From an uncultured bacterium (GTDB lineage Bacteria; Hydrogenedentota; Hydrogenedentia; Hydrogenedentales; JAEUWI01), in NCBI GenBank assembly GCA_937895305.1, contig CALAXS010000744.1, forward strand, positions 1 through 6,373: a DNA stretch of 6,373 nt. Reading direction: 5' to 3'. The translations under genes were made by a program, and so were the position numbers. The notes under the pieces are model-generated. The model was not told the origin of the DNA. It made no database searches and saw only the letters and a program-made list of their open reading frames with translations. Each line of letters opens with the position of its first letter. The stretch's first letter is position 1. This document shows, piece by piece, positions 1 to 4,794 of this stretch.

Positions 1-288
1 GAATATTGTTTTTGGCATGGTGATTGCGATAGTAGTGACAGAAGGCAATTTAAAGTCGATTACGCAAGCAAAGGAGAACACGCCATGCGTCACCACCATG
101 AAGATGTACACATTGAGAAAGCCCAGGTAGGTCGTAAAATCATCCATTCCAGTGGAGCGGTTTATTTGGAGCTGACATTGAACGAAGCCTTTCAGCTATC
201 TCAGAAGCAACCCCGCTGGAACAGGACAGAGGGTCAGAATTTTGCCGATTGGCCTATGTGTGGCCCTGCCGAGCAGAAGGCGGTTTAG
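1..288 (+). CDS. Unknown small protein, or C-terminal end of a gene cut by the left edge
   Basis: I do not recognise this protein. The frame is open from base 1 to a TAG at 286-288, so it may be the tail of a gene entering from the left. No ATG, GTG or TTG occurs in frame before the ATG at 85. That ATG is preceded by AAGGAG at 71-76 with an 8-base spacer, so a free-standing 67-residue gene at 85-288 is equally plausible. The short form starts MRHHHEDVHIEK, has a hydrophobic middle part (AVYLELTLNEAFQL) and ends in a tail rich in Trp, Arg and Gln with no clear fold. I see no signal peptide, membrane helix or zinc motif. The stop lies 12 bp before the toxin-antitoxin promoter, so the two are probably separate units. 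It could also be a decayed gene fragment. Confidence 0.4.
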   Translation, partial: EYCFWHGDCDSSDRRQFKVDYASKGEHAMRHHHEDVHIEKAQVGRKIIHSSGAVYLELTLNEAFQLSQKQPRWNRTEGQNFADWPMCGPAEQKAV

Positions 289-300
289 CACCAAACCCAA

Positions 301-337
301 TTGACATCATTGATTGCATTGAGTACAATGATTGCAT
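301..337 (+). promoter_or_regulatory. Promoter and likely operator of the toxin-antitoxin pair, made of an 18-bp tandem repeat
   Basis: A near-consensus sigma-70 promoter is present: TTGACA at 301-306, a 17-bp spacer, and TACAAT at 324-329. The same bases form two tandem 18-bp units, 301-318 and 319-336, identical at 14 of 18 positions (TTGA...CA.TGATTGCA in both). A short inverted repeat, CATTG at 317-321 and CAATG at 326-330, sits across the -10 box. Ribbon-helix-helix antitoxins are known to bind paired sites in their own promoters, so I infer these are operator sites for autorepression. The expected transcript start, about 336, leaves only some 17 bases before the antitoxin ATG. Confidence 0.7.
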
Positions 338-353
338 AAAGGAGTTTTCTACA

Positions 354-602
354 ATGGCCAATATTACGATTCGTGATCTTCCGGGTAACACCAAGGAAAT
401 TCTACGTGTTCAGGCGGCTCGATCTGGCGTTTCACTGGAGTCCTATGCGCGTCATATTTTGCAACGTGCTTCGCGTCTGGAAGATTTCATGCAACCCAAA
501 ATTGTTGATTGTGCTCAGAAGTTTTTTGGGCCCAAGGCTGGCGTAGATTTGGACATTCCCGGGCGTTCTTCTGCACGCGAAGATGTTGAATTCGACGCAT
601 GA
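354..602 (+). CDS. Ribbon-helix-helix antitoxin, FitA/VapB type
   Basis: This 82-residue protein is probably the antitoxin and autorepressor of the toxin encoded next. The N-terminal half fits a ribbon-helix-helix DNA-binding domain: a short beta strand at residues 2-9 (ANITIRDL), then helices at about 11-24 and 28-41 (SLESYARHILQRAS). Such domains bind DNA as dimers through the strand. The C-terminal 40 residues would wrap the toxin and block its active site. FitA of Neisseria is of similar size. I chose the ATG at 354 because AAAGGAG at 338-344 precedes it and the RHH strand begins at residue 2. An in-frame ATG at 249 would add 35 unrelated residues and lies upstream of the promoter. The stop overlaps the toxin start by 4 bp (ATGA), implying translational coupling. 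The cognate partner and DNA target are inferred from position. Confidence 0.88.
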   Translation: MANITIRDLPGNTKEILRVQAARSGVSLESYARHILQRASRLEDFMQPKIVDCAQKFFGPKAGVDLDIPGRSSAREDVEFDA

Positions 603-1021
603 TAATACTGGACACCAATGTCGTATCAGAACTGATGCGGGAAGCACCTGCACAGGCCGTTTTGAAGTGGGTTGAACAGCAAAAGCAAACGGAATTGGCG
701 TTGACCAGTATTGCTATCGCTGAAATTCAACGGGGAATTCTGCGCCTGGCCAAGGGGAAACGGCGCAATAAACTGGAACGCAATTTCAGAGGTTTTGCCG
801 AGACAGCATTTAGCGGTCGCGTGTTTGCCTTCGATGAGGATGCCGCATATATCTATGGGGATATTGCTACAGAGAGAGAAAAAGCCGGTTTCAATACGGA
901 TGCCATCGACCTCATGATCGCAGCGATTGCCAAAAGCCATAACGCCGCCATAGCTACGAGAAACGTTAAAGATTTTAAAGATTGTGGCATTAATATCATC
1001 AACCCCTGGACAAACAAATAG
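599..1021 (+). CDS. PIN-domain ribonuclease toxin, FitB/VapC type
   Basis: A 140-residue PIN-domain protein, expected to be a magnesium-dependent RNase that stops growth by cutting RNA (often tRNA in VapC relatives) when the antitoxin is degraded. The acidic active site is visible: Asp5 in MIILDTNVVSE, Glu42 in IAEIQRG, and Asp104 in DAIDLMIAAIA. The fourth position, after ATR near the C terminus, is Asn122 where FitB has Asp. Asn here is common in VapC proteins and does not suggest inactivity. The ending NPWTNK matches the NPW ending typical of FitB-like toxins. The length is normal for the family and the frame is intact. The start overlaps the antitoxin stop by 4 bp. The gene converges on the amidotransferase gene, with 5 bp between stops. 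The exact RNA target cannot be told from the sequence. Confidence 0.9.
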   Translation: MIILDTNVVSELMREAPAQAVLKWVEQQKQTELALTSIAIAEIQRGILRLAKGKRRNKLERNFRGFAETAFSGRVFAFDEDAAYIYGDIATEREKAGFNTDAIDLMIAAIAKSHNAAIATRNVKDFKDCGINIINPWTNK

Positions 1022-1031
1022 GTGGTCTAGG
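1005..1031. terminator. Possible weak hairpin spanning the two convergent stop codons
   Basis: CCTGGAC at 1005-1011 can pair with GTCTAGG at 1025-1031 (7 pairs, one of them G-U in the + strand RNA) around a 13-base loop holding the toxin stop. On the + strand a TTTT run follows a few bases later, at about 1037-1040. On the - strand no T run follows. The stem is short and its loop is large, so this is at best a weak terminator. No better candidate is visible where the two units meet. Confidence 0.2.
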
Positions 1032-1863
1032 TGAGGATTTTACAGTTAAGCCAGTTTTTGATTTCGAGGGTGCGGTGTGATGCATCCAGCATGTGGGCAG
1101 GGATTGCGTAATGCTGAATCGCATCGGAATCTTCGGGGCGAATTGCAGCAAGCCCTCGAGCATATTCCTGGACAGCATGGTCATCGTCAAAGTAACCTTC
1201 CTTAACCAAAGCCTTGCTGACGCGTCTGTAAACAACGGCCATGGTGTGAAAATCGAATTCGGGGTGGTATTGAACGCCCCAAAATGAATTGCCGTCTTCT
1301 TCGATGGTGAGTGCCTGGACCTGTGACATGGCGTTGCTGGCGAGGAGAGTGGCGTTGGGCGGTAGCGTTTCAACTTCGTCCATGTGTACAGCGAAGGTAT
1401 CGAAACATTTGCCTTTCCCGGCATACATGGGGTGGGTCTCTCCCACTTTGTTGAGCGTGATGTCACGCGCGATACCAATCTCGCGACCGTTGGGATTAAG
1501 ACGTACCTTCCCGCCCAGAGCCACCACAAAGATCTGTAGCCCCCAGCAGCTCCCAAAGATGGGGACGCCGGAAGGGTAGGCCCCCTTGGCCATTTCAATC
1601 TGATGCAGCACTTCAGGCGTGGTGTCGTAGCAGTTGAGCGCGGAACCCGTCCAGACAATACCGTCGTAATCGGTGAAGGCTTTCCCATGGGGCAGGCAGT
1701 CCGGGCCGTCTTCCGCTGGATGCAGGATGGTGCATTCCACTTCGGGCGAAAGGTTTTGGAGCAATGCTGCATAGGATTCGGCATAGGGCCGGGCACCGAG
1801 ATCAATCATGATCTGACTGGTTGCCTTTGCATTGCCTTCCACGACGAGAAGCTGCTTTTTCAT
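1027..1863 (-). CDS. Class I glutamine amidotransferase-fold hydrolase, likely gamma-glutamyl amide/peptide hydrolase
   Basis: A 278-residue stand-alone class I glutamine amidotransferase domain of the GMP-synthase-like type. The nucleophile elbow is FGSCWGLQ with Cys106, and the rest of the triad is His200 and Glu202 in VQYHPEFD. The oxyanion stretch WTGSALNCYD lies at 71-80. No synthetase domain is fused, and the usual partners of biosynthetic amidotransferases are absent nearby. Instead it lies 3 bp after the glutamine-synthetase-like ligase in an operon with two oxidoreductases. By analogy with PuuD and the Ipu and GlnA4 pathways, I infer that it hydrolyses a gamma-glutamyl amino acid to glutamate plus the free amino acid, in the cytoplasm. 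About 75 residues follow the catalytic Glu, including an acidic stretch (GYFDDDHAVQEYA). The start is the ATG immediately after the ligase stop. Its ribosome site is weak, so translation is probably coupled. Fold call is firm; substrate is inference. Confidence 0.88.
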   Translation of the reverse strand: MKKQLLVVEGNAKATSQIMIDLGARPYAESYAALLQNLSPEVECTILHPAEDGPDCLPHGKAFTDYDGIVWTGSALNCYDTTPEVLHQIEMAKGAYPSGVPIFGSCWGLQIFVVALGGKVRLNPNGREIGIARDITLNKVGETHPMYAGKGKCFDTFAVHMDEVETLPPNATLLASNAMSQVQALTIEEDGNSFWGVQYHPEFDFHTMAVVYRRVSKALVKEGYFDDDHAVQEYARGLAAIRPEDSDAIQHYAIPAHMLDASHRTLEIKNWLNCKILT

Positions 1864-1866
1864 GGG

Positions 1867-3228
1867 CTAGATAATCTCGAAGTAGCGGTCCATTTCCCAA
1901 TTGGTAACGGACTTTCTGTATTCGCGCTCTTCCCATTCGCGGGACTGGGCGTAATGTTCCACAAAGTCTTTACCAAAGAGGTCTATGGCGGCCTTGGATT
2001 GACGTAGACGCCCTGCGGCTTCGTAGAGGGTTTCGGGCAGGGCCATCTTCTTGGGGAATTTCTTTTCGTAGGCGTTACCGACGACAGGCTCGGAAGGTTC
2101 GATTTTATTTTCGATGCCCCAAAGCCCGGACCCCACCGATGCGGCGAGGGCGATATAGGGGTTCACGTCGGCTGCTGCCACACGATATTCCACACGCTGG
2201 CTGTCGGGGCCGCCTTCAAAAACGCGCAGGGCGCAGGTACGGTTGTCCACGCCCCAGGTGGCGGTGGTGGGTGCCCAGAATCCGGGCACGAGACGGGTAT
2301 AGCTGTTAACGGTACAGGCGATCATAGAGAGGAGTTCGGGCATAAGGGCCTGTTGGCCTCCCACGAACCAGCGCATCTCGTCGGACATGTTTCCGGCTTT
2401 GCTTTCGTCGTGAAATACAGCATTGCCCTTGTCATCCTGGAGAGAGATGTGGATGTGCCCGGATTGACCGGGCCAGTCCATGGACCACTTGGCCATAAAG
2501 GTGGCCATCCAGTCACGTTTTTGGGCGAGGACCTTGGTGAAGGTTTTAAAGAGGGCAGCGCGGTCGGCGGATTCCAGCCCGTCGCTCACCTGTATGGCGG
2601 CTTCCAGGACCCCGGGTCCAGTCTCGGTATGGAGACCTTCGAGGGGGAAGCGCATTTCGGTGCACATATTCAGGAGGTCATGATAAAAATCAGAGTGGAC
2701 CGAGCTACGCAGCATGGAGTAGCCGAAGAAGCCCGGTGTGATGGACTTTAAATCGGCATAGCCCTTTTCCCGAACGGAATGGGGCGTCTCTTCGAATAGG
2801 AAAAACTCGAATTCAAAGCTGGACTTCACGTTGTAGCCCAGGCCTTGGGCACGGTCGAGGACTTTACGCAGGATGCCCCGTGGACAGACGAACTCGGCAG
2901 TTCCTTCAAATTCTCCGAGCATGAGGAGGGTATTTTCTTCGAAGGGGAGGGGACGCGCAGTTTCAGGAATTAGACGCACTGCTGCGTCAGGGTAGGCGGT
3001 GTGCCAGCCTGTAAAGGTGGATTTGTCATAGAGCTGATCGTTGGAATCCCAGCCCAGGACGACATCACAGAATCCGAAGCCTTTTTTCAGAGAACTGAGA
3101 AACTTGTCACGATGCATGTACTTACCGCGCAATACGCCATCCACATCAAAGACCCCCACCTTAATGTATTGAATCTCGTTAGTGGCGATGTAGTCCCGCA
3201 CCTGCTCCGCTGTCATTGCTTCGTTCAT
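1867..3228 (-). CDS. Glutamine-synthetase-like gamma-glutamyl amine ligase
   Basis: A 453-residue type I glutamine-synthetase-fold protein. Visible active-site elements are the metal ligands Glu139/Glu141 (FEFEFFLF), Glu202 and Glu209 (HTETGPGVLE), His258 (SGHIHIS) and Glu347 (RVEYR), and arginines 312, 330, 335 and 349, matching GlnA R321, R339, R344 and R359. The catalytic core for making gamma-glutamyl phosphate therefore looks whole. The ammonium-site Glu327 of GlnA (PGYEAP) is replaced by Trp318 (PGFWAP). Asp68 in YDKSTFTGW appears to correspond to GlnA Asp50. The context of the adenylylation tyrosine is not conserved. This pattern fits ligases that join glutamate to an organic amine (PuuA, IpuC, GlnA4 families) rather than a housekeeping enzyme. 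The gene follows the alcohol dehydrogenase by 26 bp and precedes the amidotransferase by 3 bp. The start at 3228 is reasonable; an in-frame Met at residue 5 is an alternative. The amine substrate is unknown, most likely an amino alcohol. Confidence 0.9.
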   Translation of the reverse strand: MNEAMTAEQVRDYIATNEIQYIKVGVFDVDGVLRGKYMHRDKFLSSLKKGFGFCDVVLGWDSNDQLYDKSTFTGWHTAYPDAAVRLIPETARPLPFEENTLLMLGEFEGTAEFVCPRGILRKVLDRAQGLGYNVKSSFEFEFFLFEETPHSVREKGYADLKSITPGFFGYSMLRSSVHSDFYHDLLNMCTEMRFPLEGLHTETGPGVLEAAIQVSDGLESADRAALFKTFTKVLAQKRDWMATFMAKWSMDWPGQSGHIHISLQDDKGNAVFHDESKAGNMSDEMRWFVGGQQALMPELLSMIACTVNSYTRLVPGFWAPTTATWGVDNRTCALRVFEGGPDSQRVEYRVAAADVNPYIALAASVGSGLWGIENKIEPSEPVVGNAYEKKFPKKMALPETLYEAAGRLRQSKAAIDLFGKDFVEHYAQSREWEEREYRKSVTNWEMDRYFEII

Positions 3229-3254
3229 AAAGGGTTTCCGTTCCTGTGTGCGTT

Positions 3255-4424
3255 TTACAAAATATTTACAGATTCGCCGTGGGTTGCTGCTTTAAAAATT
3301 TGTGAATACTGGGCTGCGGTAAATTGAATTGGATTGCCCCCTGCGGAGGGGTCGACAACCGCCATGGCGCCGATACGTTCTGCTTCATCGTCGTTCAAAT
3401 TTATTTCAGCCAGTGTGTGGGGAATCTCCACCGCCTTACGCAATTCCAGCACCCATTCCAACACGCCGTCCAGTCCATTGTCCAGTCCCAGGCATTGTGC
3501 GAGGTATGCTGCGTCCTTTTCAATAGCAGGGCGATTCGCCTCGAGCACATAAGGCATGAGGATAGCGATGAGCAATCCGTGGTGCATGTTGTAGGCAGAA
3601 CCGAGAGAATGGGCCAGGGCGTGCATAGCACCAAGACCGCGCTGGAAGGCGGCCCCACCTGCTTGGGAAGCCGCCATCATGTGGGCCCGTGCATCGATAT
3701 TTGTACCATCTTCGAATGCGGGGATAAGCCATTCTTTCACCATACCCATCCCTTCTACAGCGATACCGCGTACCATGGGGTGAAAGCTGGTCGAAAAGTA
3801 AGCTTCCATATTATGAGAGAGGGCATCTATGCCAACTGTGGAAGTGATGCTTGCAGGTAGTCCGACCGTAAGTTCCGGGTCTGACAGGGCAATGACCGGT
3901 AACATACGGGGGTGAAAAATAATTTTCTTAACGTGGCTTTCTTCGTCTGTAATCACGCTGGCACGGCCGACTTCAGAACCTGTACCGGATGTAGTTGGTA
4001 CAGCGATAACGGGAACCAGTCCATCCGTTTTAGCATGGGTCCAGTTGTCGCCTACATCTTCAAAGTCCCAGAGGGGGCGGTCCTGATTGGCCATGAAGGC
4101 GATGGCTTTCCCTGCGTCCAGGGCACTACCCCCACCAAAAGCAATAACGCCGTCATGCTTGCCTGCCTTGAATGCGACCACACCCTGGGACACGTTTTCA
4201 CCTGTGGGATTGCCCCTGACCCTGCTATAGACCTCGCAGCCGAGACCTGCTTGAATGCAGCTATCCCTGGCATTACTAACAATGTAGTGGCGCGAAAGCA
4301 TTTGATCGGTGACGAGCAAGGGATTGGACATGCCCAGCTCTTTACAGGTGGCGGGGAGTTCACTAATTCGGCCTGCGCCAAAACGAATGTTCGTGGGATA
4401 ATTCCAGTTACCTTTAAGTTCCAT
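3255..4424 (-). CDS. Iron-type (group III) alcohol dehydrogenase
   Basis: A 389-residue protein of the Fe-dependent alcohol dehydrogenase family (FucO, YqhD and AdhB relatives), of normal length. The NAD(P)-binding glycine motif GGGS is at 97-100, and the family signature PTTSGTGSE at 143-151. The four metal ligands are present by comparison with FucO (Asp196, His200, His263, His277): Asp200 and His204 in GIDALSHNMEAY, His268 in MHALAHSLG and His282 in HHGLL. It should oxidise a primary alcohol to an aldehyde. In this operon I infer the substrate to be a gamma-glutamylated amino alcohol, feeding the aldehyde dehydrogenase encoded upstream. Metal (Fe or Zn) and cofactor preference cannot be read reliably. 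The start ATG is preceded by AGGA with a rather long 11-base spacer. It is the first gene of the tight three-gene block, after a 370-bp non-coding gap. Confidence 0.9.
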   Translation of the reverse strand: MELKGNWNYPTNIRFGAGRISELPATCKELGMSNPLLVTDQMLSRHYIVSNARDSCIQAGLGCEVYSRVRGNPTGENVSQGVVAFKAGKHDGVIAFGGGSALDAGKAIAFMANQDRPLWDFEDVGDNWTHAKTDGLVPVIAVPTTSGTGSEVGRASVITDEESHVKKIIFHPRMLPVIALSDPELTVGLPASITSTVGIDALSHNMEAYFSTSFHPMVRGIAVEGMGMVKEWLIPAFEDGTNIDARAHMMAASQAGGAAFQRGLGAMHALAHSLGSAYNMHHGLLIAILMPYVLEANRPAIEKDAAYLAQCLGLDNGLDGVLEWVLELRKAVEIPHTLAEINLNDDEAERIGAMAVVDPSAGGNPIQFTAAQYSQIFKAATHGESVNIL

Positions 4425-4457
4425 AGTTGTTGTTGTCCTGCATAATTTTTTTATTGG

Positions 4458-4463
4458 CTTATA
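4458..4463 (-). promoter_or_regulatory. Possible -10 box upstream of the alcohol dehydrogenase gene
   Basis: On the - strand TATAAG (5 of 6 to consensus) lies in an AT-rich stretch 33 bp before the alcohol dehydrogenase ATG. The corresponding -35 position at 17-bp spacing reads TCGCAG, a poor match. A promoter here would let the three-gene block be expressed independently of the aldehyde dehydrogenase, but the evidence is thin. Confidence 0.25.
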
Positions 4464-4512
4464 TTAAAAGTTAATCTTTGCTGCGACTGGGAGCTTGAAT
4501 ACCGTTAGGGGG

Positions 4513-4533
4513 ATTCCCAATCGAGTTGGGAAT
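4513..4533. repeat. Short palindromic repeat element A (first copy)
   Basis: A perfect 8-bp inverted repeat, ATTCCCAA at 4513-4520 and TTGGGAAT at 4526-4533, around a TCGAG loop, flanked by G-rich bases. I recognise it as resembling dispersed intergenic palindromic repeats in many proteobacteria (its translation gives CHSQLDWESP-like peptides). Confidence 0.6.
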
Positions 4534-4570
4534 GACAGGTGGGGTGGAGTCGATTTAACTGTCCAGTTGT

Positions 4571-4614
4571 TGCGAGCAAGAGATTGCCACGTCGGCGGAG
4601 CCACTTCGCAATGA
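4571..4614. repeat. Short palindromic repeat element B (first copy)
   Basis: ATTGC at 4583-4587 pairs with GCAAT at 4608-4612, with a small GGC/GCC stem between them, next to TGCGAGCAAG. The core AGATTGC...CTTCGCAATGA (4581-4614) recurs at 4712-4743. This type of element, read in reverse as TCATTGCGAAG...GCAATCT, resembles a dispersed repeat seen in many bacterial intergenic regions. Confidence 0.6.
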
Positions 4615-4669
4615 CGGATGGGGTGAGATGAAAGTGTGTACGTTTTATTCTGTGCGTAATTGGTAAAGC

Positions 4670-4704
4670 CTCGTATGCATTCCCACGCAGAGCATGGGAA
4701 CGAG
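4670..4704. repeat. Short palindromic repeat element A-like (second copy)
   Basis: TTCCCA at 4680-4685 pairs with TGGGAA at 4695-4700. GC at 4687-4688 pairs with GC at 4692-4693. An outer CTCGT (4670-4674) pairs with ACGAG (4700-4704), sharing base 4700 with the inner stem, so the two alternatives compete. It shares the ATTCCCA...TGGGAA core with the element at 4513-4533, but the loop and flanks differ. It resembles the dispersed CGTTCCCACGC-type repeat family. Confidence 0.55.
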
Positions 4705-4711
4705 GGAAGAC

Positions 4712-4743
4712 AGATTGCTGCGTCGTTGCACTCTTCGCAATGA
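4712..4743. repeat. Short palindromic repeat element B (second copy)
   Basis: Starts AGATTGC and ends CTTCGCAATGA, matching the element at 4581-4614 at both ends but with a different, slightly shorter centre. ATTGC at 4714-4718 pairs with GCAAT at 4737-4741. Confidence 0.55.
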
Positions 4744-4794
4744 GCAGAGCCGGGTTTTGTTGCAAATGGTCTGTATTCATGTGGACAACTCCCA

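Larger units (their letters stand above)
4425..4794. other. 370-bp non-coding gap with repeat mosaic between the two dehydrogenase genes
   Basis: I see no credible gene here. Frames that stay open translate the palindromic repeats themselves. The part next to the alcohol dehydrogenase (about 4441-4480) is AT-rich and may hold a promoter. The rest (about 4508-4743) contains four short palindromic elements in an alternating order, listed separately. The gap breaks an otherwise compact gene set, so the aldehyde dehydrogenase may be transcribed apart from the other three or joined to them by readthrough. Confidence 0.7.

Noticed and set aside
17..130. Short + strand frame beginning MVIAIVVTEG
   Set aside because: Only 37 codons, no ribosome site visible, and it overlaps the better-supported frame at 1-288.
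249..353. Longer antitoxin starting at the ATG at 249
   Set aside because: The added 35 residues overlap the preceding open frame, cross the promoter, and do not belong to a ribbon-helix-helix protein. The ATG at 354 has a good ribosome site.
999..1805. A 268-residue - strand frame overlapping the amidotransferase gene
   Set aside because: It is the out-of-frame shadow of the amidotransferase, whose own frame shows a complete catalytic triad and correct fold motifs.
1867..3228. Housekeeping glutamine synthetase (glnA)
   Set aside because: The ammonium-site Glu327 position is Trp, the adenylylation-site context is missing, and the neighbours are catabolic dehydrogenases rather than ntrBC-type genes.
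4508..4743. CRISPR array
   Set aside because: The repeats are of two kinds, imperfect, irregularly spaced and individually palindromic. There are no uniform spacers and no cas genes.
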